In this document: one piece after another, positions 56,533 through 64,000 of the stretch
Layout: the number at the start of each line of letters is the position of its first letter
How positions within the stretch are numbered: the first letter of the stretch is position 1
NCBI RefSeq assembly: GCF_014358015.1
Contig: NZ_JACONV010000001.1
Coordinates: 186,001-250,000 of the forward strand
DNA length: 64,000 nt
DNA from: Pseudomonas triticifolii
Lineage (GTDB): Bacteria > Pseudomonadota > Gammaproteobacteria > Pseudomonadales > Pseudomonadaceae
Direction of reading: 5' to 3'
Translations under genes and position numbers: made by a program
The notes under the pieces: generated by a model
The model's database searches: none
Told to the model about the DNA's origin: nothing
What the model saw: the letters and a program-made list of their open reading frames with translations, nothing else

Positions 56533-57125
56533 TCAAACATCCGATGCGTTACAGCTGCATCAAACGTAGTAAACATTTCGGAAGAAAATATTCTTTGTCT
56601 TCCAACCCGTTGAATCTAAAGGGTTTTTTTCAATTCCCCAGTCGGGAATGGACGCAATTCTGTACCGGTTCGAATGGCATGTCAAGAACGGGGAGAAAAT
56701 AATTCACTGCGCGCCGTAAGCGAAGGTGTGTGTTCTCCGGCCGGATCACGCCGCATCAGCGTATAGATGCGGGGCATGTTAGCGGTCGACAGCAAGGCCA
56801 GAATCAAACGCATTGGCTGCGTGGAATTACCCATAAGGGTAAATCTACAGGCTTCAGGCGCCAACGACCCATGCGCTGGCGCTGCATGAACAGAAGAATA
56901 GATCGAATATATTGGGTGGCGCCCAGGTTGGTGAGGCTTCAGCAATGGGTGATTAGATCGACTGGCTTGACAGGGATGCAGCCAGACTGACGAAGCGGAT
57001 GATCTCTTCTGACATTGAGCGAAAAAGATACTGGCAGGGTTATGAGGTAGTCGGCGGGTGTGGATGAGCGTTTCATTCGGTAGGTACGTAGTGCAGATCC
57101 GAACTCAATGATTGAGGCTACCAAC
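56533..57125. other. Spacer between tRNA-Cys and the polysaccharide monooxygenase gene
   Basis: About 590 bases. Contains AACCC/GGGTT with seven T at 56,607-56,631, a possible weak terminator, and short frames on both strands without support. The promoter of tRNA-Cys (reverse) must lie at about 56,540-56,580. Confidence 0.35.
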
Positions 57126-57779
57126 ATGAGCAAAAAAAACGCTAACAACCCAAGAGACATCAGACATGGGAGGGTCACTTCGCCGCCTAGTCGTGGCTCA
57201 CAGGCTATGGACCTGGAACTCCTGGAAGAGTGGCAAGTCGTCGAGCTTGAGGGCGGCAAAAACTTCCCCGCCACCAGTGCCGGCGCGTTCCCTGGCCATT
57301 CTGAGGATACTCAAAGCACCGCGCCTCCTAAGGATGACTATATCCTTAGCGGCGGTCGTGAAGACGCACGTGATTGCATCAATTTCACTGACGAGGAGCT
57401 GGCGAAGAAAAAAGCTGGCGCGAAATGGAATCGACAGGACGTCAGAGCGGGTGAAACATTTGAAGTGGAATGGAAGTACACGATGCGCCACATCACTCGC
57501 GGTTACCGCTGGTTCATCACCAAGGACGGCTGGGACGAAAATGTTCGAATTTCCCGTGCTCAACTTGATCCCGACCCGTTCTTCGACGATCTTTATACAT
57601 ATGAGCCCTATTATGATCATGAGGCGGACATGCCACCCAAGGACAAGCATTCGGTCGTGCTGCCAACCGGAAAGAGTGGGCACCATTTGATCCTTCTGCT
57701 CTGGATCGTCGCCGATACCGGAGCTGCTTTCTATCAGACCTTTGACGTTAACTTTGTCGAGCCCGCATCCAAATCCTGA
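57126..57779 (+). CDS. AA10-type lytic polysaccharide monooxygenase-like protein without signal peptide
   Basis: A 217-residue protein whose fold signature matches chitin-active AA10 enzymes: the first copper ligand in HGRVTSPPSRG (His14 from this start), the second in TMRHITRGYRWFITKDGWD, and the C-terminal HLILLLWIVADTGAAFYQTFDVNF. AA10 enzymes cleave chitin or cellulose oxidatively and need the first His to be the mature N-terminus. Here 13 charged, polar residues precede it, and an in-frame stop 27 bases upstream of the longest ORF excludes a missed signal peptide. The ATG at 57,126 has GAGG seven bases upstream. It may be secreted by another route with processing, or have lost the classic activity. 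Confidence 0.85.
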   Translation: MSKKNANNPRDIRHGRVTSPPSRGSQAMDLELLEEWQVVELEGGKNFPATSAGAFPGHSEDTQSTAPPKDDYILSGGREDARDCINFTDEELAKKKAGAKWNRQDVRAGETFEVEWKYTMRHITRGYRWFITKDGWDENVRISRAQLDPDPFFDDLYTYEPYYDHEADMPPKDKHSVVLPTGKSGHHLILLLWIVADTGAAFYQTFDVNFVEPASKS

Positions 57780-57780
57780 C

Positions 57781-58050
57781 TCAACTCGCCAACCGCATCC
57801 GACGTTCTTCGCGCAGTTGCTCCAATTCCGAAGGCGTACGGGCAATCAGCCGTAATGCAAAATCGAGAGGTGTCGTATCGCGTTCCTGTGCAGCCCGCAG
57901 GAACGCAGACCGTGCATGTTCGGCGCGACGCTCGCTGATGAACAGGCCGCCGGGATGACGATTGAAGTTGGCGAGTTCCTGCTGAAGCTGTTCATTGCGA
58001 CGGATAAAGATTTCCAGCGCTTGGATAACCTGAGTGTCCGAAAAAGGCAT
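57781..58050 (-). CDS. Small conserved-looking protein of unknown function
   Basis: An 89-residue protein, soluble, rich in Arg, Glu and Leu. The central part (about 15-60) is predicted helical. It is convergent with the monooxygenase gene and ends one base from it. The ATG is preceded by GAGAGAAAAG on the reverse strand, a good ribosome site. No domain recognised. Confidence 0.65.
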   Translation of the reverse strand: MPFSDTQVIQALEIFIRRNEQLQQELANFNRHPGGLFISERRAEHARSAFLRAAQERDTTPLDFALRLIARTPSELEQLREERRMRLAS

Positions 58051-58187
58051 GCTTTTCTCTCCCTGAAATATCGACCGATACCTCTATCGGCGGACCTGAG
58101 CAAATGTTGTGTGCAGTTCGTCGGCGACGGTGTCTTCAAGGCTCGAAAAGACCTGTGGAGGTTGACGCCGACGTGCGGTTTATCCAC

Positions 58188-58391
58188 TCAGAGCGAGTAG
58201 TGGGTTGCCTGCGCCTGGCTTTCGTTGAGGGTAGCGATGGCATGCGCCTGTAGCTGCTCGACGACAGGGAACGACGGCGCTTCGAATACCTGCGCAACGG
58301 TCGTGCAGAGCGCGTTCAATCGAGCCGACTCTGCTTCCAGTGCTAATGTGTTTCTCGCGTGGTTCGCTGCGATTTCACTGAGAGTTGACAC
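58188..58391 (-). CDS. Small protein of unknown function
   Basis: A 67-residue frame starting at a GTG (58,391) with AGGAGA six bases upstream, better supported than the longer open frame reaching to 58,523. It is helical and Ala-rich with one cysteine (ALCTTVAQVF). It sits between two other small reverse-strand genes with gaps of 137 and 169 bases. No family recognised. Confidence 0.5.
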   Translation of the reverse strand: MSTLSEIAANHARNTLALEAESARLNALCTTVAQVFEAPSFPVVEQLQAHAIATLNESQAQATHYSL

Positions 58392-58560
58392 GATACATCT
58401 CCTGATGACTGATCGGCGCATTGCTGCATTCCAGAGGGCTCGGACGTCAGAATTACAGCGCTCCGACGTCGTCAACGTCTGTACTGCAAGCAGCGAGCCA
58501 TATGGCGCACCGGTCGGCGCCAAAGCCCTCCATCACAGAGTCTTCGTCCCGGTAAAGGCC

Positions 58561-58797
58561 TTACTGCTTGCGAGCTTCAGCCATCTTGCGTTCCATCGCC
58601 TGGTTGAAGAGGTTGTCGAGCGCGTCAATATCATGAGGGCGCAATGTTCCGAGAAAGCCCAGGCCGATCAGAAAACCTTCAGTCACCCCGCCCGCAGTCG
58701 CCAATTCCAGCAAACCGTCGGACTGCTCGACGCGTCGCACGAGCTCTGCTGCCTGCGCCTTTATCTCCGGCGCGATGTCCATCTCCTCAAGTTTCAT
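58561..58797 (-). CDS. Small protein of unknown function
   Basis: A 78-residue acidic frame starting MKLEEMDIAPEIKAQ with AGGT at suitable spacing. The middle segment GGVTEGFLIGLGFLGTL is hydrophobic and may be a membrane or buried helix. The C-terminus is basic (ERKMAEARKQ). An upstream extension of 31 codons in the same frame is less likely. Function unknown. Confidence 0.55.
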   Translation of the reverse strand: MKLEEMDIAPEIKAQAAELVRRVEQSDGLLELATAGGVTEGFLIGLGFLGTLRPHDIDALDNLFNQAMERKMAEARKQ

Positions 58798-59229
58798 AGG
58801 TGCGTACCTGTTGTTGCTTGCAGACTGAGAACTCAGGCTAACAGTCTGCGGGGCATTACGCACAACGTGGCTTGCACGCGTAGTAATCACGAAGTTTTTT
58901 GTGAGTACGGGACTAAGGGGCTAGCGTTTGGAGTGGGGCGTCTGGTCTGAAACGCCAGAAGCCCAGCACCGCACCTATTCACTCAGTGCCACAGGAATCA
59001 GCGACAGGTGCGTGAGATTTCTGCACAGGAGGATCAGCACATGCTTGAGGCGGCTTGAGCACTTGAGCAAGGCGCAGTCTGAAATAGCCGCTCAAAGTAT
59101 TTGAAATGGCACGTCGCCATGTTGCATCATCCGCTCACCCTTTTACTCCTGCGCTTTTGAGGGGTAAGTCGAATAGCCTCGCCAGATCATCCTGCCGGGG
59201 CTTTGTCGTCTTCGGCTTAGGAGAAAGCT
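58798..59229. other. Gene-free stretch
   Basis: About 430 bases without a supported gene, tRNA or terminator. It separates the reverse-strand small genes from the forward gene at 59,230, so promoters for both directions should lie here, but none is clear. Confidence 0.35.
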
Positions 59230-59445
59230 ATGTCTAGAGCACAACGACGACACGACACGCGCCGCATAAAGGCCAGATTTTACGCCAAGCAAAAGGCATA
59301 TGAGTGCTGGACGACCAGCGAGAGGAATGCCGGTCTTTTTGCAAATCATGGAAAGGTTTGTTCATGCTGGATGTGCGGTAACCCAAGAAAGCTGGGATTG
59401 CTGACTCTTCAGGAGCAGCGTGTCGCGATCTGCGACAGCGAATGA
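59230..59445 (+). CDS. Small zinc-binding-like protein of the CSCWMCGNPRK type
   Basis: A 71-residue, strongly basic protein. The first 20 residues are Arg/Lys-rich (AQRRHDTRRIKARFYAK), and the C-terminal third has the closely spaced pair in CSCWMCGNPRK, a pattern seen in a widespread family of small uncharacterised proteins. A zinc site with the nearby His/Cys residues is plausible. AGGAGA at good spacing fixes the ATG; a U-rich hairpin terminator follows directly. Confidence 0.75.
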   Translation: MSRAQRRHDTRRIKARFYAKQKAYECWTTSERNAGLFANHGKVCSCWMCGNPRKLGLLTLQEQRVAICDSE

Positions 59446-59450
59446 ATGAA

Positions 59451-59476
59451 AACCCAGCCAGCGCGCTGGGTTTTTT
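59451..59476 (+). terminator. Intrinsic terminator after the CSCWMC-type gene
   Basis: Eight-bp stem AACCCAGC/GCTGGGTT with a six-base loop, followed by six T. It starts five bases after the stop codon. Confidence 0.87.
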
Positions 59477-59521
59477 ATGCCTGCGTTTTTACTCACCTAA
59501 CAGGATGGTCGCATTCTGCGG

Positions 59522-59911
59522 TCAGAAATCCTTGCTTTTGAACGTCTGATCCCCTGACTGATCGTTGCTTATCGTCAGCATGCTGTTTTTTACGGCATAA
59601 GTCGTCAAGGCATCACCCTCCGAATATTGCTTTCTCCAGCGGCCCCATTCGCCAGTGTCAGTCAAGAAAGTAGACCAGACTACGCGTGTCTCACTCACTT
59701 GGCATCGATACTTAAAAGAGTCTCCGTCCGGTCGCTTGTAATAAATAACAGGATATGGCGATGAGCTTTCGGTCTTCATGCTCTTCGTAGGGCGGCCCAT
59801 TTCGACCGAAATGGCGGCCTTACATATTTCTGCCGGACTGAAATCTGCGGCTTGGGCAGGAAGGGTAGAGAATGCAATGAAAGCAGGCAGCGCGAGAGTT
59901 ATTTTAAGCAT
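59522..59911 (-). CDS. Small periplasmic protein of unknown function
   Basis: A 129-residue exported protein with a clear signal peptide (LKITLALPAFIAFSTLPAQA, cleaved before ADFSP). The mature part has two cysteines (EICKAAI, YRCQVSE) that probably form a disulfide and an Asp/Ser-rich C-terminus. It is convergent with the small gene upstream. No domain recognised. Confidence 0.65.
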   Translation of the reverse strand: MLKITLALPAFIAFSTLPAQAADFSPAEICKAAISVEMGRPTKSMKTESSSPYPVIYYKRPDGDSFKYRCQVSETRVVWSTFLTDTGEWGRWRKQYSEGDALTTYAVKNSMLTISNDQSGDQTFKSKDF

Positions 59912-60224
59912 GGTTCGTCCGTGACATCTGATTAATGGCGAAGAGCTTTATAGCGCTTAGCGTGGAGCACCGCCACATAGGCCATGTGAGTTTTACTAGA
60001 ACTCCCTCGCAACCTTTGATCACCGCGTTTACCCAGGACCTCTCAAACGACCTCATATCGCATTCCCCGTTACCTTAGTGTGCCTTTGTATTTCCGAGAG
60101 TCAATGTCGCAATCGTTCAACTGCCATAGACCAGCGGTTGGCTGTAGATAGAGCCTGGACGCGTGCGGCGCGTGCGCCGGTGCTCCAGCCGTCGAGGTCG
60201 GCAAACAGGTCAATCGCTTCGGTA

Positions 60225-60551
60225 ATGTGGGCTGCTTTCAGCCGAGTGGCACCGGGACGAGTCGAGGTTTGGTTTATCACCATCCTGCTGCTTTCCGGCG
60301 GCGCGATGCTTGGATTTCAGATCTCCCAATGGAGGTTGGCCAACTGGTACACCGCTCAAGTCGCCGAGGTGCACCGGGGTTACGAAGAAGCGACCCTTCA
60401 GCGCGAGATGCGGCTGAACAAACTTGCCAAGTCCGCGATCGGAGCAGGCGTAAAGGTTGAGGGTGCGGCAGGCAAGGCCACTGAAGCGGCAGAGGTAGCC
60501 AGCAAGGCAGCCGACAAGGTCAACGGGGCGGTAGGGCGGCAGACGCCGTAG
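60225..60551 (+). CDS. Small membrane-anchored helical protein, possible phage-lysis-like remnant
   Basis: The last 108 codons of a 157-codon frame. It has one membrane segment (VWFITILLLSGGAMLGFQI, about 14-32) followed by a long helical part (VHRGYEEATLQREMRLNKLAK) and an Ala-rich C-terminus, a layout like inner-membrane spanins (Rz). The ATG at 60,225 lacks a good ribosome site, and the upstream part of the frame is not convincing, so the real start is uncertain. It may be a leftover of a phage or tailocin lysis cassette. Confidence 0.45.
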   Translation: MWAAFSRVAPGRVEVWFITILLLSGGAMLGFQISQWRLANWYTAQVAEVHRGYEEATLQREMRLNKLAKSAIGAGVKVEGAAGKATEAAEVASKAADKVNGAVGRQTP

Positions 60552-60686
60552 CGCGCCACAAATTCGATAGCTGCCATTTCGTGGCGCGGGGTGACCATGA
60601 CCTAGAAGAACTGGATGGTCAGCGCTACCGGCCACTAATCATTCCCGATGATTCCGCTAGGGCAGAGCAGGTAACGTCAGCCCAAT

Positions 60687-61064
60687 TTAACTGACTTGTT
60701 TGGTTGATTCACTTTGATGGTTGGAGGCGCAGACCTCTGGATTGCTTAGGCAGGCTATCCGTGTACACGCTTGACGTGCCGTGTCTTCTAGCAAGCGCGG
60801 GCAAACAAGCTGCTGGTGCTGAAGCGTTACTTCGCGGCGAGTGAAGGAAACTGCTTTGTTCCACCTGACATTAGCGACTTTCCACTGCTTGAGTAGCCCA
60901 AGAATTTCCCGTAGCGCTGGTAGCGGAAGAGAGCTGCCTGCGCATGCTCCTGCATGAGTGATCGCGATCTTCAGTGCCAGAGAGGAATCCATGTTAGGTG
61001 CTGGGACTGTTACCGTCCGCTTGGTTTTTCCGACTAGATAATGAATTTCATAAGTGTTTTGCAT
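60687..61064 (-). CDS. Small protein of a Pseudomonas-type family (DUF6555-like)
   Basis: A frame of 125 residues starting MQNTYEIHYLVG at 61,064; the first 70 residues alternate hydrophobic and polar strands with ALKIAITHAGA and VANVRW, resembling small pseudomonad proteins grouped as DUF6555. The last 50 residues look like an extension over non-coding sequence, so the original stop may have been lost. The ribosome site is weak. Confidence 0.4.
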   Translation of the reverse strand: MQNTYEIHYLVGKTKRTVTVPAPNMDSSLALKIAITHAGACAGSSLPLPALREILGLLKQWKVANVRWNKAVSFTRREVTLQHQQLVCPRLLEDTARQACTRIACLSNPEVCASNHQSESTKQVS

Positions 61065-61234
61065 CTTCGCCACCAGCCTTGGGCTACCTGATCTCAGCTT
61101 GTGCCTAATGACCGACGGGGCATTGATCCACGTCAATGGAAATCGCCCTGATGCATGCATCGATGACGAGTCATCCAGGGCTATCACTACTCCGGGCGAC
61201 CGTACTGGTCGATCTGGCTGCGTTGCACGGTTGG

Positions 61235-61430
61235 GTAGGCCAAAGACATACCGGGCCTGTGACTCACTCCAGCAAACCATAAGCAGGCTCTACCGGCAGG
61301 CCGGTATCAAGCAGGGATGGCCGCACAGCGGCAGACGGTCTTTGGCCATACTTGCCTAGACCAGAGCAAGCCCTATTTGACCGTCGACTTAGCGACAATT
61401 CGATATGCACCCGGGGTTGCGCTGGCATAG
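61235..61430 (+). pseudogene. Second tyrosine-integrase remnant (C-terminal catalytic region)
   Basis: Three frames together give the end of a tyrosine recombinase: GPVTHS, then LYRQAGIKQGWPHSGRRSLA (with the HxxR motif), then KPYLTVDLATIRYA with the nucleophile Tyr. Two frameshifts and a missing segment between the HxxR and the Tyr blocks show it is dead. It differs from the integrase at 24,956, whose C-terminal half is missing, and may belong to another element. Confidence 0.7.
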
Positions 61431-61777
61431 CGATATCAGTAATGCTTGTTGAATCCATCTTCGAGCAGAAATCAGTGGCGACCTTATGAACTATCGCGTC
61501 GAGTTGGATGCAGCCCGGCCCGTTTAACCGATCTGCCCCGGTATGTCGGGGTTCAGATAATCATGCTTCGCAGAAGGTTGCTGCACGCACCCTATGCAAT
61601 ACGCCAGATGCGATTGATGGACAGCGGATCCGGTTTACCTGCACTGCATTACATCAAACGGATGGTCTGAAGTGATAATTCCATAAAGTTCGCCCAATGC
61701 GAGCCTACCCATTGTCTAGCAAGGAGCGCTATAAAAGCGTAAGCCTACGATAGCCGGTTAACGTATAGGGAGCGTTT
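61431..61777. other. Gene-free stretch
   Basis: About 350 bases behind the integrase remnant. It contains a 74-codon open frame (61,446-61,670) with no ribosome site and no recognisable content, rejected as a gene. The last 60 bases precede an A/T-rich gene and should contain its promoter. Confidence 0.35.
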
Positions 61778-62098
61778 ATGTTTTTATTGAGAATTTTTAA
61801 AGTGATAGGTTGCTTGATTGTTTTAGTATGGGTTTTATTTTCGTTACTTGGGTCTTTGGTGTTTTTGTTGCTTGCTTCATATGACGATCGTCGTACACCG
61901 GATGATTTTGTGTTAATGGTAAAGCCGCATACTTTTCAGGGCGGCAGACTCGAATACTTTACAAGAAAAGGCGGCGGTGATACGGAAGGCTGCAAAGTGC
62001 CTATTGACTCGCATATGGTTTATCCCGTGGGTAGCAAAATTTTAGTGTCAGTAAGTATTTTTTCCGGGTCATGCACACTCACAGCGTTGATTGAATAA
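61778..62098 (+). CDS. A/T-rich small membrane protein of unknown function
   Basis: A 106-residue protein with a strong N-terminal membrane segment (about residues 6-35, almost entirely Ile, Leu, Val and Phe), then a soluble part of 70 residues with two cysteines (TEGCKVP, SGSCTL). GGGAG six bases upstream supports the ATG. Base composition and codon choice are clearly more A/T-rich than the neighbours (many TTA, ATT, TTT and AAA codons), which points to horizontal origin. Confidence 0.6.
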   Translation: MFLLRIFKVIGCLIVLVWVLFSLLGSLVFLLLASYDDRRTPDDFVLMVKPHTFQGGRLEYFTRKGGGDTEGCKVPIDSHMVYPVGSKILVSVSIFSGSCTLTALIE

Positions 62099-62398
62099 AA
62101 TGTCTAGATTCGTTTTAGCCGTGAATGGGCTGTTACGATGAACGAAAACTACTGACCAACCCTCTTTAAAAAGGATAAAAGGAATTAGGTTTTTAGCAGG
62201 ATTTTCGAGCAGCAGAAGGACATCCATGAAACCTTTCACCTGCTACAGCCGGTCAGCATTCAGGCGATGCATGCGCAGATCTTGACGATGATCAATAGTT
62301 ACCGATGCGAGTAGAGATCATACGATTTTACAATGCTGTAGAGCTGTTCAAAACGTTATCTCAATCGATATGATCATGAATCTAGGAAACAAGCCGCT

Positions 62399-62590
62399 AT
62401 GTTCTTGATCAAGCAGCCTATTAGCCTCGAGGATGAAGCTCGCTATTTTCAGGTCATGCGTGATTACGACGACCTGATGCGCAACCTCGACGTTGGCCCG
62501 GTGCCCATGTGCCACTTCAAGGCGATGACGTAGCACTGGGACGATTCACATCCGGCCAGCGATGACCATTGGTACGAGTGCGAGCATTGA
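62399..62590 (+). pseudogene. Short frame with internal TAG, probably a decayed gene
   Basis: From the ATG at 62,399, 44 codons (QPISLEDEARYFQVMRDYDD in the middle) lead to a TAG at 62,531; the same frame continues with HWDDSHPASDDHW and YECEH to a TGA at 62,588. The smooth continuation suggests one small gene broken by a nonsense mutation. An unrelated fragment (62,190-62,314) precedes it. Family unknown. Confidence 0.35.
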
Positions 62591-62649
62591 CGCCACACCG
62601 CAGACAACGCCGGGGCATGGGCAAAAGTAAAAGCCCGCGACGCCCTTTT

Positions 62650-62955
62650 CTAGAACAAGCGTGCAAGCGCCAGCGCGATTACAACCAAGAGTACAATTGA
62701 AACAATACCCAGCTTGAACAGCGTCCAGAAGCTTTCGCCGGTGAAGAATTTCAAACCCGCGAAGTAAATAATCACACTGATAATCAGCCCGAGAATGTCA
62801 AAGTTTTTATCGCTGCCCGGCAGTAAAGCATCCACTGACTGAGACAGGCCGATGATCAGAAAAGCCGGAAAAATGCGCAGGCCAACGTCCATGATTCGCG
62901 AAGCCAGGACCAGCGCCAACGTATTGAAAATAACTGACAGTACAAAGCTGATCAT
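62650..62955 (-). CDS. Small integral membrane protein of unknown function
   Basis: A 101-residue hydrophobic protein with three or four membrane segments (about 1-20, 26-42, 51-68 and 78-98) and short loops. The start at 62,955 (MISFVLS) is chosen because AAGGA lies eight bases upstream; the frame could also start six or 39 bases further upstream. No conserved motif recognised. Confidence 0.6.
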   Translation of the reverse strand: MISFVLSVIFNTLALVLASRIMDVGLRIFPAFLIIGLSQSVDALLPGSDKNFDILGLIISVIIYFAGLKFFTGESFWTLFKLGIVSIVLLVVIALALARLF

Positions 62956-63406
62956 TGCCATCGTCCTTGAGAAACAGGTGTAGAGAGATGGCATGCAACG
63001 CAGGGCTGCTGCGGGGTGCCAGACGCGACAGGATCCTAATTCATTTCTGCTGACCGTCCAACAGCCATCAATGGGCCGCTCTGTATGCTGCGACCGTGAG
63101 GAGTCTGTATCTGTTGGCCATCCCCTCTGGCCGACACGGTTTCCATCCTGGTGTGAATGACACCGAACTTACCCATTTGCCGATGCCACACTGACCCTGC
63201 ACAATCGGTAAACATCTAGCGCTGATGTCGATCCCGCCGCGTTTCTGGTATTGGCTGGCAGATCCGGCTCAGGACTTTTCCGGGGGCTTTGCGAGCCTGG
63301 CGCTGCAGCCCGCTCGGGCACGCGGCGATCAATCTCCGAAGCGGCCAGGCGATGGGGAATCAGGGCTTGGGGCAGTTTTCGTCAGGCTGACGCTGGCGCT
63401 GGTTGT
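62956..63406. other. Gene-free stretch
   Basis: About 450 bases between two reverse-strand genes. Short frames on both strands have no ribosome sites or protein-like composition. No terminator with a U run or repeat stands out. Confidence 0.35.
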
Positions 63407-63781
63407 TTAGTCGCTGTCGCCTGATCCGGTCGAGCCGCTATCGCTGGCTGAGCAACTCGAGCTACTGTCGTAACTGTCGCCACTGCTGAATCCGCCGTAG
63501 TGCGAACGTGACAGTGTGTCGTCGCTTGAGCTGTAAACGGCATGGCCGACTTGGATCGGCGGACTAAGCGGGCTGCTAATTTCCACATGTACTTCGCTTC
63601 GATCCCGTGCGGTGGTTGTTTTTGGCGAGTTACCGCGGTGTATCGGTGGTGCGATGCATTCAGATGGCACCACTGGATGCGGTGCCGGTGCCGTTGAAAC
63701 GATACTTGGCTGTTCCGACTTCTCTGTTGGCGCTACCTCAGATGGCTTGTCGCCGAATAGCGTGGACATGAACTTGAACAT
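63407..63781 (-). CDS. Low-complexity Ser/Pro-rich small protein
   Basis: A 124-residue protein without signal peptide or membrane segment. The middle is Pro/Thr-rich; the last 40 residues are mostly Ser, Asp and Gly (e.g. SYDSSSSCSASDSGS), a pattern expected for a disordered tail. The first eight residues (MFKFMSTL) are hydrophobic. It follows a 50-codon gene on the same strand by 44 bases, so the two may be an operon. Function unknown. Confidence 0.5.
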   Translation of the reverse strand: MFKFMSTLFGDKPSEVAPTEKSEQPSIVSTAPAPHPVVPSECIAPPIHRGNSPKTTTARDRSEVHVEISSPLSPPIQVGHAVYSSSDDTLSRSHYGGFSSGDSYDSSSSCSASDSGSTGSGDSD

Positions 63782-63825
63782 TCTGTCGCCCTCGGTTGAT
63801 TTTCGGTCTGGCTATGTTGCCAAGG

Positions 63826-63978
63826 CTAGCCAGTGGAATCTACGTTCAGCAGATCGCCGCTACGGGCCACCTCATCAGGCAGCAATCGGTTCTCTTCGCT
63901 TACAAGGTTGACATGCTGCCGGATCATTTGTTCTTCGGTCGGGTTGCAAGGCCAGTCGTCGGTGACTTCGATGTCCAT
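63826..63978 (-). CDS. Small acidic protein of unknown function
   Basis: A 50-residue frame, too short for most gene callers, starting MDIEVTDDWPCNPTEEQM with a weak purine-rich site (GAGAA) upstream. It is acidic and has no membrane segment. Located 44 bases before the Ser-rich gene on the same strand, which favours co-transcription. Its existence as a gene is uncertain. Confidence 0.4.
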   Translation of the reverse strand: MDIEVTDDWPCNPTEEQMIRQHVNLVSEENRLLPDEVARSGDLLNVDSTG

Positions 63979-64000
63979 GGTGTGATTCTCAATTTCTGTA

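Noticed and set aside
61446..61670. Forward frame of 74 codons
   Set aside because: No ribosome site, mixed composition, and it begins inside the integrase debris.
63225..63410. Forward frame of 61 codons
   Set aside because: No ribosome site or hydrophobic/charged pattern of a real small protein; likely chance in a GC-rich spacer.
24725..64000. Second att site matching the end of tRNA-Gly
   Set aside because: No second copy of the tRNA 3' end was found by eye; a computed repeat search of the full genome is needed before naming an attR.

Overview
The window looks like a chromosomal segment of a fluorescent Pseudomonas, most probably of the Pseudomonas syringae group. Grounds for this are the gacA-uvrC-pgsA-tRNA-Gly order, a GacA with a TTG start, the 3-hydroxybutyrate locus (bdhA, GntP permease, sigma-54 activator) arranged as in P. 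aeruginosa PA2003-PA2005, a VirK-family protein, and uniformly GC-rich pseudomonad-style coding sequence. No replication origin, rRNA operon, complete insertion sequence or CRISPR array was seen.

Positions 1-24,800 are mostly conserved chromosome. From the left: a PP-loop ATPase of unknown role and a MocR-type regulator; a DinG/XPD-like helicase; phosphoglucomutase; a parvulin; an orphan PilT/PilU-type ATPase; the 3-hydroxybutyrate catabolic locus with a recognisable sigma-54 promoter; the yejABEF peptide importer; a second parvulin; and a DAHP synthase preceded by an aromatic-rich leader peptide and a strong intrinsic terminator. Then come a divergent pair of phage-like repressors and gacA-uvrC-pgsA-tRNA-Gly.

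Positions 24,800-56,400 are accessory. A frameshifted, truncated tyrosine integrase lies directly behind tRNA-Gly, which is the usual left edge of a tRNA-targeted island. It is followed by about 22 kb of catabolic and transport genes: an alpha/beta hydrolase, an extradiol-type VOC dioxygenase overlapping a Rieske ferredoxin, a DUF1302/DUF1329/YCF48/RND envelope module, an MFS carrier, a tightly overlapping run (cupin, FAH-family hydrolase, DenD-like dehydrogenase, metal-dependent cyclase, GntR and LysR regulators), an OCD-family dehydrogenase, a DapA-family lyase, a broken aldehyde dehydrogenase and a flavin monooxygenase. Together they look like uptake and ring cleavage of a hydrophobic or aromatic compound, but the substrate cannot be read from the sequence. 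Two LysR regulators, an old-yellow-enzyme, a MetX-like exported hydrolase, a YdeP-type molybdoenzyme and VirK follow, then fragments of a chemoreceptor and a luciferase-like monooxygenase.

Positions 56,400-64,000 run from a reverse-strand tRNA-Cys into a sparse, decaying stretch. It holds a lytic polysaccharide monooxygenase without a signal peptide, several small Pseudomonas-type hypothetical genes, a second shattered integrase, an AT-rich membrane-protein gene and a Ser-rich small protein. This looks like old island debris rather than a working element.
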